From contig CAZBWK010000074.1 in the NCBI GenBank assembly GCA_964495655.1, positions 1 through 19,968 on the forward strand: a DNA stretch of 19,968 nucleotides. Reading direction: 5' to 3'. Under the pieces are notes generated by a model that saw only the letters and a program-made list of their open reading frames with translations, made no database searches and was not told the DNA's origin. Every line of letters starts with the position of its first letter. The stretch's first letter is position 1. This document shows, piece after piece, positions 1 to 7,173 of this stretch. A program made the translations under genes and the position numbers. This stretch comes from JAAYJR01 sp964495655. Its GTDB lineage: Bacteria > Bacteroidota > Bacteroidia > Bacteroidales > Prolixibacteraceae.

Positions 1-22
1 AACCCGGTATCATTTTTTTCCG

Positions 23-394
23 TCAGATGGTATCATTTAAAAGCGGCTCTGAAAGTTCATAAGCTTCAACAAGAAATTTATACTGCCTGTTGATACCCAA
101 TAGTTCATTCCTTACTAATTCTGGGGTCGGAATTATTTTTTGTAATTCAAACTGCCTGACAATTTCATTGATGTCCTCATTTATCTTCTCAAGGTGTTTA
201 TTAAGCCTGAAAGCATCTATTGAATTTCCTCTTGCCCTTCCAGCAGAAGGAATCCATAATTTTTCATCTACACTTTTGTTTACAGCAAATTCAGCTCTTT
301 TTCTTTTAATGGTAAGCCTGCAATATATGGGGCATTTACCATTGGATAATTTTCTACTTCTACGGATGTAAAATGAAGTTTTTAATTGTACCAT
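23..394 (-). pseudogene. Tyrosine recombinase (phage integrase) remnant, N-terminal arm-binding domain only
   Basis: The 123-residue product starts with a run typical of the arm-DNA-binding domain of Bacteroidota tyrosine recombinases: a beta strand with basic residues (FYIRRSRKLSNGKCPIYCRL), then KRAEFAVNKSVDEKLW, then a helix around residues 62-90. Full-length relatives are about 400 residues, and their catalytic R...H-x-x-R...Y domain is wholly absent here. The frame stops at 23-25, just where the core-binding domain should begin. Only 22 bases remain to the window edge, so the missing part could continue there out of frame or be lost. The last residues (from about 106) do not look like the family. 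Near the stop the 10-mer AAATGATACC occurs twice, 23 bases apart. The gene reads away from the tRNA-Gln at 634-706, as expected of an element integrated at that tRNA. Family call is fairly sure; loss of function is inferred. Confidence 0.7.
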
Positions 395-487
395 TTTTCA
401 TACTTTTTTCATTAATACAAAATTACTTTGAAGAATTCATTTTTTAAAATGCAAAGTGCTGAATATCAATGAAAAAGACTGAAAGTT

Positions 488-559
488 GGTGGTTTTTTAA
501 AATGATGAAAAAAACCACCTAAAAAACCACCGGATTTTTACTTTCTTTTGGTGGTTTTT
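488..559. repeat. Cluster of GGTGGTTTTT repeats in both orientations
   Basis: Four copies of GGTGGTTTTT or its complement lie in 72 bases: forward at 488-498 and 550-559, reversed at about 509-519 and 521-531. A shorter TCCACC follows at 567-572. The cluster lies between the integrase start and the tRNA 3' end. Such short repeats beside an integrase are typical of arm-type binding sites for integrase or excisionase, but this role is inferred. Confidence 0.6.
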
Positions 560-595
560 GCTTTAGTCCACCGAATTGCAAAATCGTATTGCGTT

Positions 596-630
596 AAAAA
601 ACAATAGCTTGCAGTTATTTGCAAGCTATT
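596..630 (-). terminator. Intrinsic terminator of the tRNA-Gln gene
   Basis: On the minus strand a perfect 10-bp stem (AATAGCTTGC with GCAAGCTATT, positions 603-630) with an 8-base loop is followed by G and six T residues (596-601). It begins 3 bases after the tRNA discriminator base, so it must end the tRNA transcript. Confidence 0.85.
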
Positions 631-633
631 CCG

Positions 634-706
634 TTGTCCTGCCAGGGCTCGAACCTGGACTCTTCTGATCCAGAGTCAGACGTGTTGCCAATTACACCAC
701 AGGACA
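634..706 (-). tRNA. tRNA-Gln (anticodon CUG)
   Basis: The minus strand folds as a 73-nucleotide tRNA. The acceptor stem TGTCCTG (706-700) pairs with CAGGACA (641-635), and the discriminator is A at 634. The anticodon stem TCTGA/TCAGA holds the loop CTCTGGA, giving anticodon CTG, which reads CAG. The T arm contains the usual GGTTCGAGCC. CCA is not encoded, so the 3' end must be added by a nucleotidyltransferase. The 3' end points at the integrase remnant, and such a 3' end is a common attachment site for integrative elements. Confidence 0.95.
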
Positions 707-715
707 ATTTGAGCG

Positions 716-723
716 CAAAAATA
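716..723 (-). promoter_or_regulatory. Probable -7 box of the tRNA-Gln promoter
   Basis: TATTTTTG on the minus strand matches the Bacteroidota -7 consensus TAnnTTTG and lies 9 bases before the tRNA 5' end, a suitable distance for a start site just upstream. No good -33 TTG is visible about 20 bases further up. Confidence 0.45.
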
Positions 724-860
724 ATAAAAAGTTGGAATGTACCATAATTCTTAAAATTAATAACTTTATGTCTGACGGGGGAAGGTGTGTTATGCTCTTT
801 CTAACTTAAGAGCGTCAGTTAATTTTTTAAAATTGTAGTATTTGATAACAATTAACATTA

Positions 861-868
861 TATGTTTG
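861..868 (+). promoter_or_regulatory. Probable -7 box upstream of ldhA
   Basis: TATGTTTG is a full match to TAnnTTTG, 78 bases before the ldhA start codon. The nearest TTTG upstream (841-844) is only 16 bases away rather than about 20, so the -33 element is weak or non-canonical. Confidence 0.35.
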
Positions 869-946
869 TTACTTAAAATGAACCGATAATTTTATACTTA
901 TTTCAAACCTTTCCGTATAAATCCATGAATTAATTAATTGTATGAT

Positions 947-1960
947 ATGAAAGTAGCTGTTTTCAGTACCAGGCCTTACGATATTGAATATTTAAATAGG
1001 GCTAACAATGAAAATAAACATGAACTTGTTTATTATGAAACTTCTCTTAAAACAAAAACGTTAAAACTTGCAGAAGGTTTTGATGCAGTTTGTGTATTTG
1101 TAAATGATGCACTTACAAAAGAGGTGATTGAAGGACTGGTCAGATTAAATATAAAATTGATTGTTTTGAGATGTACCGGTTTTAATAATGTCGATATAGA
1201 AAGTGCATGCAGCAGCGATTTAAAAGTCTTAAGAGTAGCTGGCTATTCACCTGACACAGTGGCAGAACATGCTGTATCCCTGATCCTTACACTTAACAGA
1301 AAAACACATAAAGCCTATAACCGTGTGCGCGAGGGGAATTTTTCAATTGAAAGACTTTCAGGCTTCGAACTTCGGGGTAAGACAGTCGGGGTGATAGGAA
1401 CCGGCAGAATAGGCGCTGCATTCGCTAAAATTATGAAAGGTTTTGGGTGTAACGTGGTCGCTTTTGATAACTATCCGAATGAATCATTAAAGGATGACCT
1501 TTTGAAATACTGCTCTCTTGAAGAGGTCTTTAAAAGTTCAGATATTATTTCATTGCATTGCCCTCTTACTCCTGCTACAAACCGTCTGATTAACAAAAAA
1601 TCTTTGCAACTTATGAAACGCGGTGTTATGCTGATTAATACCAGCAGAGGTAAACTTATTGATACTGATGCAGTAATCGATGCACTGAAGGAGGGGCGTA
1701 TAGGGTATCTGGGGATTGATGTGTATGAACAGGAGGAGAAACTATTTTTTAAAGATCTTTCGGAAATAGTAATACTTGATGATAAAATATCGCGCCTGAT
1801 GACATTTCCTAATGTGCTGATCACAGCTCACCAGGCTTATTTTACTGATTTAGTACTTTCACAGATTGCCCGGACAACTATTCAAAATCTGACTGACTTT
1901 GAAAATGGAGTGATAAATACTGATAACCAGGTTTGTATAAATATGATGCGGAGAAACTAA
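947..1960 (+). CDS. ldhA: D-lactate dehydrogenase (NAD-dependent, fermentative type)
   Basis: This 337-residue D-2-hydroxyacid dehydrogenase reduces pyruvate to D-lactate with NADH in the cytoplasm, regenerating NAD in fermentation. The Rossmann motif GTGRIG is at 151-156, with the NAD-selecting acidic residue D174 after it. The catalytic set is complete: R234 (NTSRG), E263 (DVYEQEE) and H295 (ITAHQ), one residue off the E. coli LdhA positions (R235, E264, H296). The stretch VYEQEEKLFFKDLS and the ending after ITAHQAYFT are typical of LdhA rather than of SerA or glyoxylate reductases. The ATG at 947 is preferred over an in-frame TTG at 938 because MKVAVFSTRPYD matches the usual family N-terminus. 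The aldo/keto reductase follows after 12 bases, probably on the same transcript. Confidence 0.93.
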   Translation: MKVAVFSTRPYDIEYLNRANNENKHELVYYETSLKTKTLKLAEGFDAVCVFVNDALTKEVIEGLVRLNIKLIVLRCTGFNNVDIESACSSDLKVLRVAGYSPDTVAEHAVSLILTLNRKTHKAYNRVREGNFSIERLSGFELRGKTVGVIGTGRIGAAFAKIMKGFGCNVVAFDNYPNESLKDDLLKYCSLEEVFKSSDIISLHCPLTPATNRLINKKSLQLMKRGVMLINTSRGKLIDTDAVIDALKEGRIGYLGIDVYEQEEKLFFKDLSEIVILDDKISRLMTFPNVLITAHQAYFTDLVLSQIARTTIQNLTDFENGVINTDNQVCINMMRRN

Positions 1961-1972
1961 AATTATTTTGAT

Positions 1973-2980
1973 ATGAAAGCAGACAGAAGAACATTTTTAA
2001 AATCGCTGGCAGCTGTTACTGCCGGCTTGTCGGCAGGGTGTGCCGGATTTGGTGGTAAAACTGAAACTGACAGACTCGGCGATTTATTGCCGCGCCGTAA
2101 GTTCGGCCGGACAGGCGAGTATGTTACAATGCTTGGAACAGGTGGGTTCCATGTAGGCTGGACAACAGAAAGGGATGCACAGGAAATAATTGAAACTGCC
2201 CTTGAAGGGGGTATCCGGTTTTTTGATACAGCCGAGAGTTATTCAAACGGAGTGAGTGAGGAGCGGTATGGTAAATTTCTCACACCAAAATACCGCGATC
2301 TGATCTTCCTTATGTCAAAATCAACCGGTCCGGATGCGAAAACAGTCCAGGAACATCTGGAAGGATCACTAAGAAGGTTAAAAGTTGACCAGATAGATCT
2401 TTTTCAGGTTCATTCAGTAAGAACACCTCAGGATGTGGATGACCGGATTCAGAACGGAGTTCTTGATGCCATGATAAAAGCTAAAGAACAGGGCAAAATT
2501 AAATATATCGGCTTTACCGGCCATCAGAATCCGTTTGCACATGCTCATATGCTCGACAGTACCAGCGAAAGTGATATTTTTGACGGAGTGCTTATGCCGG
2601 TAAATGTGCTCGACCAGGTATACTTCAGCTTTGCCGAAAATGTTATCCCTAAAGCGTTGGACAGGAATCTTGGGATAATGGCTATTAAATCACTCGCCGA
2701 CGGAAGGTTTTTTGCTGAAAAGGAACAAGCACGGTGGACCTCCGAAGATCCGGTAATTCCTAATTATATGACTGTGAAAGAAGCTATGCATTTTGTCTGG
2801 TCATTGCCTGTATCAGTGCTGATAACAGGAAGTGAAACTGCTGAAATGATGAGGGAAAAGATCGAACTTGCCCGTTCCTTTACAAAACTATCTGAAGATC
2901 AGAGAATGGCACTGGTTGAGAAAGTCAGGGATATTGCAATGGCCGGCAAAGTGGAATATTATAAAAGACAGGAGGCTTAA
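1973..2980 (+). CDS. Aldo/keto reductase with Tat signal and lipobox
   Basis: The 335-residue product has a twin-arginine leader (DRRTFLK at residues 4-10) followed by a hydrophobic stretch and a lipobox, LSAG before C23. It is therefore predicted to be exported folded and lipid-anchored. The rest is an aldo/keto reductase TIM barrel. The tetrad is present: D85 and Y90 (FFDTAESY), K116 (MSKS) and H147 (QVHS). Export by Tat fits an enzyme that must bind NADP(H) before transport, but a periplasmic source of reduced cofactor is not obvious, so the physiological reaction is unknown. The gene lies 12 bases behind ldhA. No C-terminal ferredoxin domain is seen. The fold call is firm; substrate and final location are inferred. 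Confidence 0.88.
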   Translation: MKADRRTFLKSLAAVTAGLSAGCAGFGGKTETDRLGDLLPRRKFGRTGEYVTMLGTGGFHVGWTTERDAQEIIETALEGGIRFFDTAESYSNGVSEERYGKFLTPKYRDLIFLMSKSTGPDAKTVQEHLEGSLRRLKVDQIDLFQVHSVRTPQDVDDRIQNGVLDAMIKAKEQGKIKYIGFTGHQNPFAHAHMLDSTSESDIFDGVLMPVNVLDQVYFSFAENVIPKALDRNLGIMAIKSLADGRFFAEKEQARWTSEDPVIPNYMTVKEAMHFVWSLPVSVLITGSETAEMMREKIELARSFTKLSEDQRMALVEKVRDIAMAGKVEYYKRQEA

Positions 2981-3033
2981 ATTATTCACATATTTTTTTT
3001 AAAAACAGCTGGTTCAGGCTTGGTTGAAAATTA

Positions 3034-3067
3034 TTTGTTATGTAAATTGAGCACCAATTTATATTCG
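3034..3067 (+). promoter_or_regulatory. Possible promoter of the ceramidase-family gene
   Basis: TTTG at 3034-3037 and TATATTCG at 3060-3067 (one mismatch to TAnnTTTG) are 22 bases apart. A start site near 3074 would lie directly before the first possible ATG at 3075 and so favours the later ATGs at 3162 or 3174 as the translation start. Weak by sequence alone. Confidence 0.25.
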
Positions 3068-3173
3068 AATTTTTATGAAACGTATAACTGATAATCTGTT
3101 TTTATTTTTTGCCAGAGATAGTATTTTTTTTCTAAAAGCTGCAGGCCGTTATTTCATTAAGATGTTTCCAACT

Positions 3174-4664
3174 ATGAAATGGTCAGGTCTTTTAATTTTG
3201 AACTGGATACTGCCATTGTTGCTGTTCAGTTTTTTGTCAGTGAAGGCAGAACAACAATTTAATTCACAAGTCAGTGATGATATTTTTCTGGCCGGTGCGG
3301 CAAAAGTAAAGATTACCCCGCCGGTTGGCAGTATAATGGGTAATTCATATGGCATAGCTGTATCTGAGGGAATACATGATGATCTGCATGCCAGGACTCT
3401 GGTATTTAAACAGGGGGATGTCGAAGCTGCCTTTATAGCACTGGATATCATAAGCGTACCATATGTTCTTGTTGTGAAATCGCGGGAGCTTATTTCCAGG
3501 GAGACAGGTATTCCGAAGGAAAATATTATTTTGTGTGCAACACATGTGCACGCCGGGCCACAGCTGAATCCTCTTTTCTGGGATGCTGTGGGCGGATTAC
3601 CTAAGCAGAAAAGTACAGAATATCTTGAGAAATTACCATCCCTGATCGCAACAAGTGTAAATGAAGCGATTGATAAATTGCAACAGGTAAAGGTGTCTGT
3701 AGGAGTAGTGCAGGAGACCTCGGTTAATTTTAACCGCCGTTTTTTAATGAAAGACGGAACATTCAGGATGAATCCCGGCAAGCTTAATCCAAACAGCATC
3801 AGGGCAATGGGCCCGATTGACCCGGATATGAACGTTGTATATTTTGAAACCCTTGATTCAAAGCCCCTGGCAACTTTAGTAAATTTTGCCCTTCATCCTG
3901 CCATTGTCGGCGGCAGGGAGTTTTCGTCCGATTTCCCCGGAAAAATTGCTGATTTACTGGCTACAGTGAAAGGGGAGGAGATGGTTACAGTTTTCACCAA
4001 TGGAAATTCCGGAAATATAAACCATGTTGATGTTAATCAGCCAAATCAGCTCGGCGGACAAAGTGAATCAACAAGGATCGCGGTTATTCTGGCAGGTGAT
4101 GTTTTGAAGGCGCTTTCCTCCCTTCGTCCACTTGAAATCAATAAGCTTCAGGTGAGCACCAGGGAGGTTGAATTGCCGGCATTTGAGTTCCGGGAAAGTG
4201 ATGTTAAATGGGCTCAGGAGGTGGTGGCTAAGATGGGAAAACCTAAAGCACCCCCCTTCAGTGACCTGGTTCAGGCCTGGAAAATTATTGACCTTTATGA
4301 CTTTGGCGGAGGTAATGAGGAGCGGTTTAAACTGACAACAACTGTGCCCCTTAAACCGGGAGGTGGTGTTTTGAAAAGTGAAGTCAATGCGATAGTGCTT
4401 GGTGATGAACTCGCACTTGTGGGTTTCCCCGGAGATGCTTTTGTTGAACTCGGACTGACTATTAAACAGAATTCTCCATACCCTTATACCATTGTTAATG
4501 AACAATCAGGGAATGGAACGTTGAGTTATGTGCCTAACCGGAAAGCATTTTATGAAAGGGGATACGAAGCAGAAAGCGCCAGGTTCCTTCCCGGTGGAGG
4601 AGAAATACTGGTTGATGCAGTTACGAGGATACTGATCGATCTTTTTCCATATAAAAACGAATAA
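3174..4664 (+). CDS. Secreted neutral/alkaline ceramidase-family hydrolase
   Basis: The mature protein begins with AAKVKITPPVGSIMG and holds the motifs of the N-terminal domain of neutral/alkaline non-lysosomal ceramidases: CATHVHAGPQ with its HxH, FALHPAIVGG with a further His, and NGNSGNINH. These enzymes are zinc amidases; in related Bacteroidota proteins the substrate is often unknown. At about 496 residues it is shorter than classical bacterial ceramidases (about 650) and seems to lack the C-terminal Ig-like domain, ending shortly after YVPNRKAFYERGYEAESARFLPG-like sequence. The reading frame is open from an ATG at 3075. From 3174, however, the product is an ideal signal peptide (MKWSGLLILNWILPLLL up to SVKA), so that start is preferred; 3162 is also possible. 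No partner gene lies close. Family is sure; ceramide as substrate is not. Confidence 0.85.
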   Translation: MKWSGLLILNWILPLLLFSFLSVKAEQQFNSQVSDDIFLAGAAKVKITPPVGSIMGNSYGIAVSEGIHDDLHARTLVFKQGDVEAAFIALDIISVPYVLVVKSRELISRETGIPKENIILCATHVHAGPQLNPLFWDAVGGLPKQKSTEYLEKLPSLIATSVNEAIDKLQQVKVSVGVVQETSVNFNRRFLMKDGTFRMNPGKLNPNSIRAMGPIDPDMNVVYFETLDSKPLATLVNFALHPAIVGGREFSSDFPGKIADLLATVKGEEMVTVFTNGNSGNINHVDVNQPNQLGGQSESTRIAVILAGDVLKALSSLRPLEINKLQVSTREVELPAFEFRESDVKWAQEVVAKMGKPKAPPFSDLVQAWKIIDLYDFGGGNEERFKLTTTVPLKPGGGVLKSEVNAIVLGDELALVGFPGDAFVELGLTIKQNSPYPYTIVNEQSGNGTLSYVPNRKAFYERGYEAESARFLPGGGEILVDAVTRILIDLFPYKNE

Positions 4665-4894
4665 ATCGTATCGCGTTATCGTTTTTTCACCGGAATTTTA
4701 ATTCACCGGATTTTTTCGATATTTCACAGGAAGAAAGAGGCATGTTGCAGATTAAATAGTAATCTCAGCATGTTAATTTGTTATTTTGTATTATAGATAG
4801 TTCCTGAATGGAGAAAAGGGATAAACAGGACCTGTTCCCGCATTACTGTTATCAGAACTACCTGGTTGTTCATGTCGTATTTAAAATTGCCGAG

Positions 4895-5923
4895 ATGAAG
4901 AAAAGCAGTATCATTCTTATCCATATTCTTTACTGGTTTTATATAATTAACCAGTTGCTTTTTCCCGCTTATGTTGGATTCCCGGGTGAATCAGATATGG
5001 TTGGGGGCGAATATTTCAAAGATGTTGCAATATCTCTGTTTCTGAATGTTTTCTCTTTCTATGCTGTCTATTTTGCTTTTCCCCGTTTTTCAGCTGTGAG
5101 AAATATTTTTTTAATAGCGGGCATTGCTGTTTTGATGATAATTGCCATTATTGCTGTAAGGGTGCCGATTAACTGGTACTTTTGGAAAATTTTCGGTAAT
5201 TTGCCTCCGGAGAAACTGCAATTTGAATGGTTATGGGTTTGGAATGAACTCCGGATGGTAGTTATAACCGGAATTTATGCAATTTTGATCAGGTTTATGA
5301 TAAACATGTTTGAAACTCAAAAACTCAGGGATGAACTTATTAACCAGCGCCAGGCTGGTGAACTTGCCCTGCTCAGGTCTCAGGTAAATCCTCATTTTCT
5401 GTTCAATACTCTTAATAATATCTATTCGCTGGTCTATAACAGATCAGAGGATGCCGCTGAAGCTGTTATGAAGTTTTCATCAATTATGAGGTATGTGCTT
5501 GCTGAGGCTCCAAATCAAAAGGTTTTACTGGATAAAGAGATTGAATATCTGAAAAATTATATTGAGCTGCAAAAGTTAAGGTACAGGCAGCCCGGAATTG
5601 TGCAGTTTGAAATCAAGGGAGTTACAGAAGGTATTACCATTGCCCCTATGCTGCTTATCCCATTTATTGAAAATGCCTTTAAACATGGAAGAAAAGATAA
5701 AGAGCCGGCTGTGTTCATAAACCTGACGACAGAAGAAAAGGTTATAAAATTTGAGGTTGTCAACTACACAGGTAAAAGCCAGAAGCATGCTGTTGATCAC
5801 ATCAGCGGTATTGAATTGTCGAATATCAAACGAAGACTCGAGCTTATTTATCCCGGCAAACACGAATTGCATTTAGGGGAAGAAAATGGCCGGTATAAAG
5901 TGAATTTGGTATTAATTTTATAA
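4895..5923 (+). CDS. LytS/YehU-type sensor histidine kinase
   Basis: The N-terminal half has several hydrophobic membrane segments and no recognised sensor domain. A short linker (FETQKLRDELINQRQAGEL) leads to the His_kinase domain with the phospho-acceptor motif QVNPHFLFNTLNNI. The N box PFIENAFKHG and the G-box-like SGIELSNIKRRLELIYP of the ATPase domain follow. This is the class that pairs with LytTR response regulators, and one lies 193 bases downstream. The frame opens at an ATG at 4808. The ATG at 4895 is chosen because MKKSSIILIHILYWF begins directly with the first membrane helix, as in the family, and the 29 residues before it are polar and without features. The signal sensed is unknown. 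Confidence 0.9.
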   Translation: MKKSSIILIHILYWFYIINQLLFPAYVGFPGESDMVGGEYFKDVAISLFLNVFSFYAVYFAFPRFSAVRNIFLIAGIAVLMIIAIIAVRVPINWYFWKIFGNLPPEKLQFEWLWVWNELRMVVITGIYAILIRFMINMFETQKLRDELINQRQAGELALLRSQVNPHFLFNTLNNIYSLVYNRSEDAAEAVMKFSSIMRYVLAEAPNQKVLLDKEIEYLKNYIELQKLRYRQPGIVQFEIKGVTEGITIAPMLLIPFIENAFKHGRKDKEPAVFINLTTEEKVIKFEVVNYTGKSQKHAVDHISGIELSNIKRRLELIYPGKHELHLGEENGRYKVNLVLIL

Positions 5924-5942
5924 GATGAGTGAGAGAAGGTGT

Positions 5943-6014
5943 GGATGTTTGAATGTGTGAATGTGTTAATGTGAGAATGTTTGAATGTTTGAATGTGTGA
6001 ATGTGAGAATGTTT
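5943..6014 (+). repeat. Tandem octamer repeat, nine units of GAATGTKT type
   Basis: Nine consecutive 8-base units (GGATGTTT, GAATGTGT twice, TAATGTGA, GAATGTTT twice, GAATGTGT, GAATGTGA, GAATGTTT) fill 72 bases directly between the kinase and response regulator genes. The array is non-coding, and stop codons interrupt all forward frames around it. Such short-period arrays change length by replication slippage. Confidence 0.9.
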
Positions 6015-6037
6015 TAATAAGTGAAGGGGCGGTTCAT

Positions 6038-6071
6038 GGCCTTATCCATTGCCGTTCGCTTGAGCGAACGG
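6038..6071 (+). repeat. REP-like palindromic element, copy A
   Basis: The conserved head GGCCTTATCCATTG is joined to a perfect 8-bp hairpin, CCGTTCGC, loop TTGA, GCGAACGG (6052-6071). Copies B and C in this window share the head. It has the form of a repetitive extragenic palindrome moved by REP-associated Y1 transposases; none is encoded here. Confidence 0.8.
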
Positions 6072-6116
6072 GTTTGTGAATTTAAATAAATTATTTTGTA
6101 ACAAAGTTATATCCAC

Positions 6117-6857
6117 ATGAAGATTAATTGTATAGCCGTTGATGATGAACCCCTGGCTCTTGAGATCATTTCCGCTTATTGTGAAAAGACTCCGTTTCTC
6201 AGGTTGCTGAAAACATTTGATAATGCAATTGACACTCTGGAATACCTCCGGAATAATAAAGTTGATCTTATCTTTCTTGATATACAAATGGAAGGACTTA
6301 CCGGGATTCAATTACTACATGCTCTGAAAGAAAAACCTTATGTTATATTGACTACAGCATATGACAGCTATGCTGTACAGGGTTTTGAACTCGATGTTAC
6401 TGACTATCTCCTTAAACCTGTATCATTTGAGAGATTTTTAAAAGGTGTTAACAAAGTTTATGAATTAATGCAAAAAGAACTCACCAGGCCCGCAGTGGAG
6501 AAAGCAGAGGTTAGTCAGCCGCCTGAATCCGCTCCTTCCTATTTTTTTGTTAAGACTGAAACCCGGATTGAAAAAGTTGATGCCTCGGAAGTATTGTTTG
6601 TTGAGGGCATGAGTGACTACTGGCGTATCGTAACTAAAAATAAACGCATAATGACATTAATGAATGCCCGTGGCATTGAGGAAATTCTGAAGGAGCCTCA
6701 GTTTTGCAGGGTTCATAAGTCATATTTTGTGGCTCTGGATAAAATTGACTTTGTCGAAAGGAGAAGCATCAAAATCGGCAATGACAGGATTCCTGTCAGC
6801 GAAACTTATCAAAAACATTTTTTTGAGCTGATCAACAAAAACAAGATGGGATATTAG
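6117..6857 (+). CDS. LytTR-family response regulator
   Basis: The 246-residue product has a receiver domain at residues 1-120. The acidic pair D9-D10 (AVDDEP), the phospho-acceptor D55 (LIFLDIQM), T80 (ILTTAY) and the conserved K100 (LLKPV) are all present. A linker of about 25 residues leads to a LytTR DNA-binding domain at about residues 140-240 (EVLFVEGMSDYWRIVT, FCRVHKSYFVALDKIDFVE, IPVSETY). It should bind DNA as a dimer and control transcription when phosphorylated, most likely by the LytS-type kinase just upstream. The two genes are separated by 193 bases with an octamer array and a REP-like element, so they may not share one simple transcript. REP-like elements lie on both sides. Targets are unknown. 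Confidence 0.93.
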   Translation: MKINCIAVDDEPLALEIISAYCEKTPFLRLLKTFDNAIDTLEYLRNNKVDLIFLDIQMEGLTGIQLLHALKEKPYVILTTAYDSYAVQGFELDVTDYLLKPVSFERFLKGVNKVYELMQKELTRPAVEKAEVSQPPESAPSYFFVKTETRIEKVDASEVLFVEGMSDYWRIVTKNKRIMTLMNARGIEEILKEPQFCRVHKSYFVALDKIDFVERRSIKIGNDRIPVSETYQKHFFELINKNKMGY

Positions 6858-6872
6858 TCTCATTTTTTTAAT

Positions 6873-6905
6873 CCGTTCGCTCAAGCGAACGGCAATGGAT
6901 AAGGC
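6873..6905 (-). repeat. REP-like palindromic element, copy B (inverted)
   Basis: Read on the minus strand this is GCCTTATCCATTG followed by the same hairpin as copy A, CCGTTCGC, loop TTGA, GCGAACGG. It lies just after the response regulator stop codon. Together with copy A it forms a 33-bp perfect inverted repeat that encloses that gene. Confidence 0.8.
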
Positions 6906-6930
6906 ACTGAACAAATGTTATGCTTTATCT

Positions 6931-6964
6931 GGCCTTATCCATTGCCGTCGGTTTCAACCGACGG
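6931..6964 (+). repeat. REP-like palindromic element, copy C
   Basis: The head GGCCTTATCCATTG is identical to copy A, but the hairpin is CCGTCGGT, loop TTCA, ACCGACGG (6945-6964). Both arms differ from copies A and B in a compensated way, so the stem is conserved rather than its sequence. It faces copy B head to head across a 25-base spacer, giving a REP doublet. The three tails run CGGATT or CGGGTT. Confidence 0.8.
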
Positions 6965-7173
6965 ATTGAAATGATACCACCCCCACAAATCGACAACCTC
7001 ACCCGGGCTTGTCATCAAAAATCAGCATTATTTTTTATCCTTTCTCTGTTTATGATTGACATTTTCTGTTTCCTATTTGCAAATGGTCTGTGAAACATCA
7101 CTTTTTAACTGCGAAACCGGTGTTGTTTCAGGTAACCCGATTGTCGATTTATTCACGGGGTTCACAGAATTGA

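Noticed and set aside
938..946. TTG at 938 as the start of D-lactate dehydrogenase
   Set aside because: The ATG three codons later gives the standard family N-terminus MKVAVFSTRPYD.
3149..3799. A 216-codon open frame on the minus strand inside the ceramidase-type gene
   Set aside because: It is antisense to a well-supported family gene; its translation shows no known motif and is rich in Ser, Thr and Cys, as antisense frames tend to be.
5943..6014. Short regular repeats taken as a CRISPR array
   Set aside because: The units are only 8 bases long and contiguous, with no unique spacers and no cas gene in the window.
6038..6071. REP-like hairpin A, and likewise B and C, taken as intrinsic terminators
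   Set aside because: None is followed by a T run on the strand that would need it; the T run near copy B precedes the hairpin on the plus strand. The shared head also points to a dispersed element.
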